Source: Chrysochromulina tobinii (Eukaryota > Haptophyta > Prymnesiales > Chrysochromulinaceae). Taken from it: 64,000 bases of DNA. Below are positions 1 to 11,006 of the stretch, in pieces (positions within the stretch are counted from its first letter, which is position 1; the number at the start of each line of letters is the position of its first letter). The translations under genes were made by a program, and so were the position numbers. The stretch is from assembly GCA_001275005.1 (NCBI GenBank), contig JWZX01003412.1, positions 1 to 64,000 on the forward strand. Reading direction: 5' to 3'. The notes under the pieces were generated by a model that was not told the DNA's origin, ran no database searches, and saw only the letters and a program-made list of their open reading frames with translations.

Positions 1-1248
1 TATCCGATAACGGTAGTGAGAAGAGAGAAAATGACGGTAGAGGTCACCATGGACACTCGAAAGAACCGAACCTAAAAAGGGTCACAAAGAGACACAACCC
101 AAAAGTGGGTATCTGAAAGGGAAATGCATGCATCGCACGCGTGGTGCCGAGCACCCGGCACCACCGGCGCGGCCCGGGAACACGTAGGGGGTTAGGGTGG
201 GTGTTTGGCTAGCTCGCCTCTCCCGTGTTCCTTACGGAAGTAAGGAAGCATGGATGCTCACGGGAGAGGACGTTAGGGTTAGGGGTCAAAAGAGGAGAAT
301 GAGAGAAGAAATGACCCTAACCCTCACACATGACGGAACTTCACTGCCAAGTATTATCTGTCTTCTCTGTGCATCACACGAAAGGGATGTTATAAACAAA
401 ACAGCCCAAAGAGCTGGCGTCCGCCGCCACGCGGGCAAAAGGCCCCTTTCAAGGCCATGCCGGTTAGGGTTAGGGTTAGGGTTAGGGTTAGGCTGTCAAT
501 ATCCGAGGGGGTTCGCCTCCGTTCGGAAATGGCTATGGGCTTGTACTATTCTCTGCATAACCCTAACCCTAACCCGAAGGGTAGTACCAATATTGTAAGT
601 AAGAGTAAAGAGATTAATCTTATAATTTTAGTCATGTTTAATATTCTTAACACTTTAAGGCGAGTCATTATCGAAACCATGCGCGACGGGCGTGCTTCCT
701 GGTGGTGGTGCCGTTTGGGATATTGGGCAGGAGGGGCGGGGGACTGGCCATAAAGGGCTGTATCACGGTATCATACAAAGTTACAAAGTTCCCTGTATCA
801 CGGTATCATACAATCACTTGCGTCACAACTGTATCGCTGCCGCTGCTGCCGTCGCGGCCTCCAGCGCCGCTGCCGATGCCGTAGTCTCTGCCGCCATCGT
901 CGTCGCCGCTGCCGCTGCCATCACCGTTGCCATCACATGCACCCTACTCAGTGACGCACTCCGCATGCAACCAGCACTCAGCATGCAATCAGTGGGCCTC
1001 AGCATGCACCCTACTCCGTGACACCTCGACCTCATGCTGGACCCATCCCCGCGCCGCCTCGCGAGCCGCACCGCCTCGCGCACCAGTGCCTCCCTGAGCG
1101 ATCCCTTTACGATCCCTTAGCCTATCCATCGCGTGCAACAGTCATCGCGCGCTCGTGAACCGCTTGGTCACCTGCTGCGCTCTCCTGTTGAATGTCACAG
1201 GCGGATGGACACTTTACATTAGACGTCTCTTTGGACGTCAGAGGAACC
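1..1248. other. Subtelomere-like, gene-poor segment
   Basis: I see no convincing gene here. The segment holds short TTAGGG/CCCTAA arrays (listed separately), a 21-bp direct repeat (CTGTATCACGGTATCATACA plus A) at 758-778 and 793-813 with a 35-bp period, and a GCC/GCT-rich low-complexity stretch around 833-930 that is open in several frames because of composition alone. The remaining open frames are short, low-complexity and match no family I know. The 3' end of the large minus-strand gene begins at 1249. Confidence 0.5.
462..575. repeat. Interstitial telomere-type repeats, both orientations
   Basis: Positions 464-492 hold nearly five TTAGGG units and 559-575 hold nearly three CCCTAA units. 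Shorter degenerate relics (GTTAGGG, CCCTAACCCT) lie around 189, 270 and 313. TTAGGG is the common eukaryotic telomere unit. Short arrays facing opposite ways mean this is not an intact chromosome end; it is subtelomeric or interstitial telomeric sequence. The annotation of repeat identity is certain; the subtelomeric reading is inference. Confidence 0.8.
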
Positions 1249-4200
1249 TCACACGCGCACAGGAACTGGTCGATCGTCGTCTTCAGACGTCGTGCAGGGA
1301 CACACCAATACGAGCACATTGAAGATGATGGGCAGGATCAAGGGCACGGCGAGGAGCGCTGGGAGCAAGACTTGCATCACCGGATCCTCGGGGAACGCGT
1401 TGGTCACCACGGAGCTGACCAACGAGAAGAAGATGACGACCTGGGACACCTGCGCAAGGAAGTTGTCGTCAACTCTGAAGTAAGGAGAGTAGGCGCAAAA
1501 AGCGCCATAGCTGAGGAAGCAGATGATCAATCCAAAGATGAGCTGCGGCGGCGACCCCGGCGGGAAAAAGATGGGCAGCCCGATGAGAGCGATCTTGCGT
1601 AGGCATTCGAAGATCTCGAACCAGTACGTGCGGAGCTCGTAGCCCGCGGTCAGCTTGCGCAGCGTCGACGGCAGCTTGTCACGTAGCTTCCTGAGGGCTT
1701 CGCCGCTGGCCTGGTGCACTTCGATGGCCCTGCGCACCATCTCGTCCGTCTCCTCCGGGGTGGCAGCGGCCTCTGCCTTGAGCTTCGCGAGCTTAAAGTC
1801 CGTCTCCAGAGTGAGCTCGATGCGGCGCAAATCCTGGAGCTCGTGGCGCCCACGGAAGAATGTGAATGCATAGAAGAGTGGCACGCCGATCGGGTAGATG
1901 ACGAGCATGATGATCGCGTACACCGTGAAGCTCTGGTAGAGAGGCTCCTCACGGTTGATGGAGCGGTCGGCTCGCATCAGGTCCACGTACACCTCCCCAG
2001 GCCCTTTGAACGTCTCGCGCATGAAGAACATGAAGATCATGGTAGAGCAGCTCGGGTAGACGAGGAAGATGATGTAGATCCACAGATCCGAGCATGCATC
2101 AGCGAGGGACAGCCCAAATTCGCTCTTGCCAGAGCGTCTGTGCACGACTGATAGCAGCAGCAAGAGTATGATAGGCGTGGCCGTCTTCAGCACGAGATCG
2201 AAGATGAAGTTATTCAACGACGGAAAGATACAGCCAAAGGGCAGCATCTGGAAAGGGATGTTGACGTTGCTGATGCTCTTGAGGATTTCAGTGTAGAAGG
2301 CCGGGTAGGTCACGTCAAAGATCAACCCCTGCTGCCCGACCACCTGGAAGAGCGAGATCAAAATCCGGATCTTGACCCCGAACGACCCCACAAGTGCCTG
2401 CAACTTCGCCAACCTTGCTACCAAAACCCCATCTGTCGCCGCAGGACTCCTCGACGACGTTGCTCCCGAAACCCCTACGATCGCTGCAAGACTTTGAGTC
2501 GCTTCCTCTGTCAACTTGATCCTTGAGGCAGCTTGCCCTTGAGGTAACTTGGCGACCCTAGCCGCTCTGCGCTTGCAAATGGCCATGACCAGCGCAGCAG
2601 CGAGAAGAACCACTACGCCGCCAACAGCGTAGAAGGTGATTGTGAACACGGGGTTGCCCACGCCGGAGCACAATTGACAGGGCGTTCCGCGGCCGCCAAA
2701 GTGCAGCGGATCCTGCACGCACAGATCGCACACCGGCCCAGTGTGACCCTCCGCGCACGACGTGTCGCCCGCGATTTCGCCGCCAAGGCACGCCTTCTCG
2801 AGGTCGCACATCCGAACGTATTGCGCCCTCGGATTTTGCCGCCAGTAGCCCCGCACGACGGGGATGGTGTCGAGCATGACGCCCGGCGTGGTGCAGTTGG
2901 TCATCTGACTGCCGCCAGAGTCCTGAATGCTCACGCAGGACCTACACTCGAAGGCATCTGCTGCGACGCGGCTGCTGTCGTTGGTAGCCCGCATCATCTC
3001 GGCGCGCGTCAGGCTGGCGAACGTGCCCAACTTGCACACGCATTGGGAGACCGAGTCGGCGCCTTCGTGCACCGTCGTCGTCTGAGGCACAGGGCAGTCG
3101 AGGCACTTTTGGGGGCCAAGAGGGTTGCGTAAAAGGTTCTCGCCCGTCCAGTCCTTGTACGTGCCGATCTTGCATGGGGCGCATTGCACGCCGCCGATGA
3201 GCTCACGGCCCGCCGCACAGACGCATTGGGGGTTGCCCGCTGCATCGAGCTGGCGCACGAAGCTCGCTTGGCACACGCATTCGCTGACGTTCGTGGCTGC
3301 GGTGCCATTGGTGGTTGAGCGGTCGGGGCAGCGCAAGCAGGCGGTTTGGCTGGCGGCGTTCGTGGTCGGGTTGTAGAAACCCTGCTCGCACGCCACCTCG
3401 AGCCCGGCAGTGCACCAGAAGCCCCTGGGGCACACGCGCTCTCGAATGACAGTCACGGTCTGCTGGACCACGGTTGCGGTGGGTGCCACGAGGGCGGCCA
3501 CAGACACACCGAGAGCGGCTCCGAGGACCGCGGGATCGAGGTTGTTGAGAGCAAAAGATGGGGCCACGACGGGTGGACCGCTCGCGTTGCTGGTGGCGAT
3601 GCTGGTGGTGGGATTCGTGGTCACCGTCCGAACGATGGTGTACGTGACGATGGTGGAGCTGGTCTGCAGCCGACGCCCAACAGACGACGGAGCCGCCGAA
3701 AAGTTGAGTTGCAGGTCCTGCCACGGAATGCCGAGCTGTGCGGCGATGGTTTGGCGATACTGGATCTGACGGGACGCGTTGTTCAAGAAGGACGAGAGTG
3801 GCGCGTCAAAGGAGAGAGAGCCTGTGGCCGTCTCGACTGTCTGCGTCTCGACCGCGACCACCGGGGTCAGGCCGCCCGATGGGAGGATGATGGGCTGGGA
3901 GCCGAACGTCACGTTGTCGTTGAAGTACCCAGGGCACGAGAAGCCCGACGGGCAAGGGATGGGGAAATCACTCCCCGTCGGAGCCCAAAATCCGAAGCCG
4001 ACCGGCACGCAACCCACCGCAAACTCGAGACCCGTCCGGTTGTTGTACTTGCCGCGAGGACACGGCACAGGGGTGGCGGCGCCCTCGGCGCAGTAGTAGC
4101 CCGGCGTGCACGGATTGCACGACGTCCGACCAGCCAGCTCTTGGAAGGAGCCCGGTGCACACTTGAGGCACGTCTCCTGCCGCGGCTGGTTGTTGTACGT

Positions 4201-7200
4201 GCCCGGAGCGCACGGCACCGCCACGGCCGAGCCCACAGAGCACGACGTGCCGACCGGGCACACGACGCACTCGCTCAGGGAACCGAGGTAGCCGGTGAGA
4301 GTGAGCACGGTCTGGTTGGCGTGGGTACCGCCCGGGCAGGGCTGGGGCGCGGACGAGCCCTCGACGCACAGATAGCCTTGAGTGCATGGCTGGCAAGCGG
4401 TGCTGCCCGACGTCGACGTGAACTTGCCTGTCGGGCAGAGGTCGCAAACGGGCGTGCCGTGTTGCGCAGCATGCGACCCGGGAAGGCATGCTCTGCAAGC
4501 CGAGGCCGCAGTCGATTGGGGCACGGGGTTGGCTGTGCCAGCGGGGCAAGAGCGGCACGAGGTATTTGTCGACGATCCCTCGTCCGGGTTGTACGTGCCA
4601 GCGGGGCACGGCGAGAAGGTCAGGCTCAGGGCAGCAGCGCCAGCCAAGGGGCAGAAGCCGCCGCGAGGGCACGCCGAGCACGCGACCGAGCGCAACGTGG
4701 ATGAATAGGTTGCTGGTGCGCAGGGCGTGCATGCGGTCGCCCCAGACGTCGGGTTGTACGAGCCCGGCATGCAGGGCAAGCACGTCGATGGATCAAAGAG
4801 GCCCTGAAAGTTCACGTACTCACCCGGAGAGCAGGGGATGCAGCCGGTGCCCGTGGCCGCGTGGCGCTTGCCCGCGGGGCAGCGCGTGCACCGGGTTGCG
4901 CCGAGGACGCGCTCGCTGCCCTCCGTGCAAGCGGCGCACGCGCCGGAGACAGGATCGAGCTGGCTGTGCTCATCGCACTCGTAGCAGACGTCAAAACCGT
5001 CGTCGCGGCGAGAGGACGGAGCTGGGCAGCGCACGCATCCGTTGCCGTAGCGGCTGCGCGCGGTGCCAGGGTCGGAGCACCTGATGAAGGGCAGCAAACT
5101 GCTGGGACTGCCCTGGTTCCCAAGCAGCACGTCGAGGTCGCCGTCGCCGTCCACGTCTGCCGCCGCGATCGAGGTCGTGGGCACGTTGCCGCCGGGCAGC
5201 GCGATGCTCGTCGGGAAGGTGCTGCCGCCCGCGTTGAGCAGCACTCGGCTGCGACTGCCATAGTTCCCAAGCAGCACATCGAGGTCGCCGTCGCCGTCCA
5301 CGTCCGCCGCCACGATCGAGGTCGTGGACGCGCTGCCGCCAGGCAGGTCGATGCTCGTCGGGAAGGTGCCGTCGCCCGCGTTGAGCAGCACTTGGCTGGG
5401 ACTGTAAGAGTTCCCAAGCAGCACGTCGAGGTCGCCGTCGCCGTCCACGTCCGCCGCCGCGATCGACCACGTTTCCGCGATGCCGCCGGGCAGCGTGGTG
5501 CTCGTCGGGAAGGTGCCGTTGCCCGCGTTGAGCAGCACTTGGCTGGGACTGCCATAGTTCCCAAGCAGCACGTCGAGGTCGCCGTCGCCGTCCACGTCCG
5601 CCGCCGCGATCGAGCGCGTTTCCGCGTTGCCGCCGGGCAGCGTGATGCTCGTCGGGAAGGTGCCGCCGCCCGCATTGAGCAGCACTTGGCTGGGACTGCC
5701 ATAGTTCCCAAGCAGCACGTCGAGGTCGCCGTCGCCGTCCACGTCCGCCGCCGCGATCGAGGTCGTTTGCGCGCTGCCGCCGGGCAGGTCGATGCTCGTC
5801 GGGAAGGTGCCGCCGCCCGCGTTGAGCAGCACTTGGCTGGGACTGTGCAAGTTCCCAAGCAGCACGTCGAGGTCGCCGTCGCCGTCCACGTCCGCCGCCG
5901 CGATCGAGCTCGTTTGCGCGCTGCCGCCGGGCAGCTCGATGCTCGTCGGGAAGGTGCCGCCGCCCGCGTTGAGCAGCACTTGGCTGGGACTGCCAGAGTT
6001 CCCGAGCAGCACGTCGAGGTCGCCGTCGCCGTCCACGTCCGCCGCCGCGATCGAGGCCGTGGACGCGTTGCCGCCGGGCAGGTCGATGCTCGTCGGGAAG
6101 GTGCCGCCGCCCGCGTTGAGCAGCACTTGGCTGGGACTGCCATAGTTCCCAAGCAGCACGTCGAGGTCGCCGTCGCCGTCCACGTCCGCCGCCGCGATCG
6201 AGCGCGTTTCCGCGTTGCCGCCGGGCAGCGTGATGCTCGTCGGGAAGGTGCCGCCGCCCGCATTGAGCAGCACTTGGCTGGGACTGCCATAGTTCCCAAG
6301 CAGCACGTCGAGGTCGCCTTCGCCGTCCACGTCCGCCGCCGCGATCGAGGTCGTTTGCGCGCTGCCGCCGGGCAGCTCGATGCTCGTCGGGAAGGTGCCG
6401 CCGCCCGCGTTGAGCAGCACTTGGCTGGGACTTTGAAAGTTACCAAGCAGCACGTCGAGGTCGCCGTCGCCGTCCACGTCCGCCGCCGCGATCGAGTACG
6501 TGTACGCGTTGCCGACGGGCAGGTCGATGCTCGTCGGGAAGGTGCCGTCGCCCGCGTTGAGCAGCACTTGGCTGGGACTGCCAGAGTTCCCAAGCAGCAC
6601 GTCGAGGTCGCCGTCGCCGTCCACGTCCGCCGCCGCGATCGAGGTCGTTTCCGCGATGTCGCCGGGCAGCTCGATGCTCGTCGGGAAGGTGCCGCCGCCC
6701 GCGTTGAGCAGCACTCGGCTGGGACTGCCATAGTTCCCAAGCAGCACGTCGAGGTCGCCGTCGCCGTCCACGTCCGCCGCCGCGATTGAGTTCGTTATCG
6801 CACTACCGCCGGGTAGCGTGATGCTCGTCGGGAACGTGCCGTCGCCCGCGTTGAGCAGCACTCGGCTGGGACTGCCCTGGTTCCCAAGCAGCACGTCGAG
6901 GTCGCCGTCGCCATCCACGTCCGCCGCCGCGATCGAGTACGTGTCCACCAGTTCGCCGGTCAGCAGCGCCGAGCTGCCATCCACAAATCGAAGTGCAGCT
7001 TCACCGCTGCCCAGTGGCTCGTTCCCCGTCCTCGCCAAAGGCTTGGGGAGGCGCAGGCATCCCGGCTCGGACGACAAGGAGCAAGCCGGTGGCAAGAGCG
7101 CGGCTCGAACTCCTGGTGCAGGCTTGACACGGGCCGGCCTGGGCATGGCAACGCAACCCACCCGCCCTGGTGCCGACAGTTGGGTGGTGCGAACGCTGTC

Positions 7201-7377
7201 GGGTGGCCGTCCGGCTCAAGATCCTGTGCATAGTCCCGTGGGGGAGGGTACCGCCTGCGGCCCCGACGCTCGACGTGCCAGCCAGGCTGTGCTGGCCTGG
7301 GAGGCTGTGCTGGCGGCAAGGGCGAGGGCGGCGAGGGCGACGACAACGAGGGCAACGGCAGCCATGGTGTTGACGGC

Positions 7378-7409
<32 letters not shown>

Positions 7410-7859
7410 AAAGAAAAAAAGAAGAATGGGCTCTCGAGGGCCGCAATCGGTGCAGTCGGTGCCGTACGTGCACAACAGGGACTCGGCACCGGGGCCACCG
7501 TCATCGCAAACGGCATCGGCCGCCCTGTAGCATATGTTCGTGCAGAGTAGTGCCGCCTGAAGCGCGGGGCGGTTTGACTGGCCACTCGGGGCGACGTGCT
7601 GGTCGAGTGAGATTGCGCTCTCGAGGGCGTCGGCGACGAGCGAGGTCCCAAGTCCCAAGAGCGGCGATAACGGCGGGGGTAACGGCGATGGCGCACCATT
7701 GGTAATGCCCAAGAAGTCGAGCGCCATGACGAGAAAGATGATGCGGGCAAGTCGAGACGCGGACCCGAAGCGGCCCACCGAGCCGCGCCCAGCACAGGGC
7801 AGGGACACACAGGTGGCGCGTACAGCACCACCGCCCGACGCTGTCGAGATAAGTCTCAT
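1249..7859 (-). CDS. Giant FG-GAP / ephrin-receptor-like Cys-rich / polytopic membrane protein
   Basis: This is a probable surface receptor or adhesion protein of about 2165 residues. The N-terminal exon (ATG at 7859) carries a hydrophobic signal-like segment (RIIFLVMALDFLGITNG), a cysteine module (CDDGGPG...GTDCTDCGPR) and a poly-proline linker. A plausible GT-AG intron at 7139-7251 (113 nt) restores frame into the main exon; this junction is not certain. Next come 13 FG-GAP/VCBS-type repeats of 49 residues, nearly all with a DVDGDGDLD calcium-binding-like loop (about 6940-5070). Two Cys-rich blocks of the GCC2/GCC3 (ephrin-receptor-like) type follow (about 5070-3900 and 3450-2660). The C-terminal third has about eight hydrophobic spans, the first VFTITFYAVGGVVVLLAAAL, and a conserved-looking YWFEIFECLRKIALIG segment. 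The main frame opens with GTG at 7161, so an upstream exon is required or the ATG at 7146 is used. Ligand and function are unknown. Confidence 0.8.
5067..6950 (-). repeat. 147-bp tandem coding repeat (13 FG-GAP units)
   Basis: Thirteen units, mostly 147 bp, encode SIAAADVDGDGDLDVLLGN followed by a variable loop and LLNAGGGTFPTSI. Units are nearly identical in DNA, which points to recent expansion or gene conversion. A block containing the unusual variant CATTGAGCAG occurs twice, with copies offset by exactly 588 bp (4 x 147): CGAGCGCG starts at 5611 and at 6199. Unit number may vary between strains or assemblies. Confidence 0.9.
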
Positions 7860-8211
7860 GATGCCGCGCGCGAGCGCCGATGCGCGCAAGTAATCCGAGC
7901 GTAACGACACCTTTCGTCGATTCGAGAACGTTTTTCCTTCGAGGACTTTTCTTCGAAGTTGTTCATTCATGCATGCATGTAATGGTATGCGAGTATTGCC
8001 CGCCCGCCGGCGCACCTAGCTCGGGGAGCTGGAGTGCGTCTACCGCCCGGCAACTCCGCTTGCCTTGGAAGACAACTAATCTAGCGCTTACGCGCTAGAA
8101 ACCACCGTGAAGAGTTTTCAAGGTCGGCATGGCGCATGCTAGGCGCATGCACGGCAATTTTTCGATCACAAAACCATTACAGATCCTCGATGAGCTTTTC
8201 CTCCTAGACAC
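7860..8211. other. Intergenic region upstream of the giant surface-protein gene
   Basis: This lies between the start of the minus-strand surface-protein gene and the 3' end of the next minus-strand gene. An alternative in-frame ATG for the surface protein sits at 7970. An ATGCATGCATG-type alternating run lies near 7968-7980 and GCATGCTAGGCGCATGC around 8134. I see nothing else in it. Confidence 0.4.
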
Positions 8212-10788
8212 CTAGCATGCTTGCGATGGGCTCGCAACGCTCTCAACGATAACCACACCTGCTGCAGACGCCACGGTGCTGAATCCCGCCACAGCGCCTG
8301 CCGTCACAGCTGACGTGATCATATTCTTCTTCGTTCGGCTGATCAGCTGCGCGGCTTGCTTGGTGAGACTCGGGCCCTTGCTGCCGCCCGTGCGCCGCAT
8401 CTGCGCGTTGAGCTCCTTAAATTCGAGAAGCCCAGACTTATTTGAGTCCCACTCATTGAAGAGCATCGTGAGGTCTTCGTCGCTCGCATCGTAGCCCATC
8501 TGCTTCACGCCCTTGATGAAGTCGGGCAGGTCGACCGCGCCGCGCCCTGTCGGATCGAGCTTGTGCAGCAGGTCCATCACGCGCGCAGCCGAGCGTTGGA
8601 GCATCTCTCGGAGCGAGTAGCGCAAGTACTCCTTGTACTCCACATTCCCGGAGCCATCCACGTCAAATTCCCGGAAGAGCGCCTCGGCCGCCTTCGGATC
8701 TGCGGGCAGCCCGACTGCTATCAGCGCACGTGTGAACTCTTGCAGGTCGACCGTGCCATTGCCGTCGGCATCCCACTCGCGAAATAAATCTGAAATCCTG
8801 CTCTGGTTGTTCACGATGGCCTCACGGAGCTCATCAACGTCCTGGATCTTTGTGTTGATGCCTCGCTTGAAGAGCGACTTTTCGAGCCGCTCCCCGGTGA
8901 CAGCCTGCTGCATGGCCTGGTTATGGGCGAGGTCCCTGGCGAGCTTCTCGTTGAGAAGCCTCTCAGCCTCTCTCAGTCGTTCCAGCAAGGCCTCCCTCTC
9001 TGCATCAAAGTCGCTCACGAGCAGAGCCTTGGCTCGCTCAGCCGCGAGCCTCTCCTCGTCTCTGAGCCTCTCGAGCTCGGCAATGCGAGCTCGCTCGGAC
9101 TCGACATCGTGCATCAGGCGCGTGCGCTCTGCTTCGGCTTGCTGCTGCAGTCTCGCCTTCTCGCCTGCCAGCGCGCCCAACTGACTCTGCGCGGCAAGCA
9201 AGGCCTCCGCTTGCGACACCTCCGCCGCGCGCGCCAGCTCGAGCTGCCGCTCGATGCTCATCTGACGCGCCTCCTCCGCATCCGCGTCGAACCCGGGGGC
9301 CAAGCCGAAGCGCAACCGCAGCTCACTCTCGCTCAGCTCGATGCCAAGATCACGCAGCCGTCGCAGCCGCAGCTGAAGCTGCGCCTCGAGCCGACGCTCA
9401 CGCTCCTCGTCTCGGGCGACCTGCTTTGCGGTGCGCTCCTGCAGCCCTCGCAGTTGGGCGGCCATGCCCGGCCGACGCGCGGTCCGGATGCGCCGCGTCT
9501 CGCGCAGCAGCCGGATCTCGTTGCCGTTCATCTGTGCCACGTGGCGCTCGTACTGCTGGAGGATCTTGCCGTACAACTCAAGCATCTTCTCCTGCTCAAG
9601 GCTGTACTCCGCATCGCCCATCCCGCCGGTAGCGCCGCTAGCAACATGCTCGTCCCAAGGCCGCGACGTGGGGCGGCGCGGGCGGCGGCGGGCGGCGGGT
9701 GGCGCGAGCGTTGCGGGCGGCGGTGGCGCGGGCGGCGGTGGCAGCACTGCAGGCAGCACAGGGGCCCCAGTGCGCGTCCTATGCGGCACTGCGTGCGACA
9801 AGGGCAGCTGCGGCTCACTTCGACCCGCCCCCGCAGTACCCGCATCTCGGAGGTTATCTCGTAGGAGGAGATAGCTTCCGGACGTCAGAAAGATGCCGCT
9901 GCTGCTGCCCGCCTCCTGATCCGCTCCGTGCCGAGGGCTTAACGCGGGGTCGAGAGAGCTCCAGGTCTCCTGACGCAGATCAGGAGGCAAGTTCTCCTCG
10001 AGCAGCTGCAGCAGACCCTTATCCCCCGCACGGCCACCAGCTAGCCTCTTGACCATACTCTCGAGCTCCCCTATGCTGTCTCCTATGCTGCTGCTGCTGG
10101 AATGGACTGCTGTTGGTCCGCCACCACCCGCGCGGCGTGCCGAGCCGATGGGTTTGCTCTTTGCCGACTGCTTCGCTCTCCGAGGGCTGGGTGGCAAATG
10201 TCGCGTACCACGCGGAGCTGGCGGTGCGGGCGCAGGCATCAGCAGCAGCTCAGCCTCGCGCTCATCGTCCTCGTCCCAGGTTGGCAGCTCAGTGAGAGAC
10301 CACTTGCTCTGCGGCATGCTATGCGGCTCCTCTGGCCCAGCCACCGTTGCCTTGCCAGTACGCTGCCTCGGTGAGACTTGGGGGAGAATTGAGTTTCGTG
10401 GCGAGACTCGAGGTCGGCTATCCGGCTTGCGCCGAAGGCGCTTGTGCAACTCTTTGAAGTCGATCTGGCCACTCCCGTCCTCGTCGAGAGAGTCGAAAAG
10501 CTGCTGACACACCTCGCTGCTCGGGCTCAGCCCAAGATTGAGGAGGGCTCGTCTAAGCTCACCCACTCCGATCGTGCCAGACCCGTCCGTGTCCAGCTCG
10601 CGCATCAAATCTGAGGAGCGCGCAAGATTTTGCCAGAGCGCAGTTCGGATCTCTTCCACGAGCGTCTCGGCAGTCGCTTCAGAGTCCAGCAGCATGCCGC
10701 TCAAGTGCCCTCCACGGCCCGTCTTCGAGCGCGGAGCAATTGGTACCAAGCAACCATACACGTCTCGGTTATGCGTCTCGCCATCCAT
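8212..10788 (-). CDS. EF-hand protein with long central coiled coil
   Basis: The product is 858 residues from the ATG at 10788; the open frame extends slightly further but only through a GTG. Two canonical EF-hands lie near the N-terminus (loops DTDGSGTIGVGE and DEDGSGQIDFKE). The last 200 residues contain four more (DADGNGTVDLQE, DVDGSGNVEYKE, a degenerate DPTGRGAVDLPD, and DSNKSGLLEFKE). Between them are a disordered Ser/Pro-rich stretch and a long Arg/Glu/Leu-rich coiled coil (about 9480-8900). This resembles calcium-responsive scaffold proteins of algal cytoskeletons or cilia, but no specific family is recognised. The C-terminal 30 residues are Ala/Val/Gly-rich and hydrophobic, and might associate with a membrane. 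Five EF-hand loops keep the acidic residues at positions 1, 3, 5 and 12, so calcium binding is likely. Confidence 0.8.
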   Translation of the reverse strand: MDGETHNRDVYGCLVPIAPRSKTGRGGHLSGMLLDSEATAETLVEEIRTALWQNLARSSDLMRELDTDGSGTIGVGELRRALLNLGLSPSSEVCQQLFDSLDEDGSGQIDFKELHKRLRRKPDSRPRVSPRNSILPQVSPRQRTGKATVAGPEEPHSMPQSKWSLTELPTWDEDDEREAELLLMPAPAPPAPRGTRHLPPSPRRAKQSAKSKPIGSARRAGGGGPTAVHSSSSSIGDSIGELESMVKRLAGGRAGDKGLLQLLEENLPPDLRQETWSSLDPALSPRHGADQEAGSSSGIFLTSGSYLLLRDNLRDAGTAGAGRSEPQLPLSHAVPHRTRTGAPVLPAVLPPPPAPPPPATLAPPAARRRPRRPTSRPWDEHVASGATGGMGDAEYSLEQEKMLELYGKILQQYERHVAQMNGNEIRLLRETRRIRTARRPGMAAQLRGLQERTAKQVARDEERERRLEAQLQLRLRRLRDLGIELSESELRLRFGLAPGFDADAEEARQMSIERQLELARAAEVSQAEALLAAQSQLGALAGEKARLQQQAEAERTRLMHDVESERARIAELERLRDEERLAAERAKALLVSDFDAEREALLERLREAERLLNEKLARDLAHNQAMQQAVTGERLEKSLFKRGINTKIQDVDELREAIVNNQSRISDLFREWDADGNGTVDLQEFTRALIAVGLPADPKAAEALFREFDVDGSGNVEYKEYLRYSLREMLQRSAARVMDLLHKLDPTGRGAVDLPDFIKGVKQMGYDASDEDLTMLFNEWDSNKSGLLEFKELNAQMRRTGGSKGPSLTKQAAQLISRTKKNMITSAVTAGAVAGFSTVASAAGVVIVESVASPSQAC

Positions 10789-11006
10789 CGTGTGAATTGG
10801 CCAGGCAAAGGGCGTGCCTTTCGCTGCGCGCCGCTCCACCGCGCCTTCGATCCGGCTTTGAGGCAGGAGGGCGCCTTTAGCGCTCCTGTGGCCCGACCTG
10901 GGGGCCGAACGCTTCGTTCTTCGAACGGGTCTCTTTCTCTGTGGAGCGTTACGCGACTATATTGCATGCAACTTATCGATTCGCTACAATGTCTCTGCCG
11001 GGCCCC

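Noticed and set aside
457-1021. Several overlapping frames in the first kilobase
   Set aside because: They are translations of telomere-type repeats (VRVRVRV) and of GCC/GCT low complexity.
4861-6789. A 642-codon plus-strand frame with many near-identical repeats (QHLAGTAIVPKQHVEVAVAV)
   Set aside because: It is the antisense of the FG-GAP array; the repeat DNA keeps all frames open. The minus-strand frame has the family motifs.
5067-6950. A CRISPR-like regular repeat pattern
   Set aside because: The 147-bp units are coding, without spacers, and the DNA is eukaryotic.
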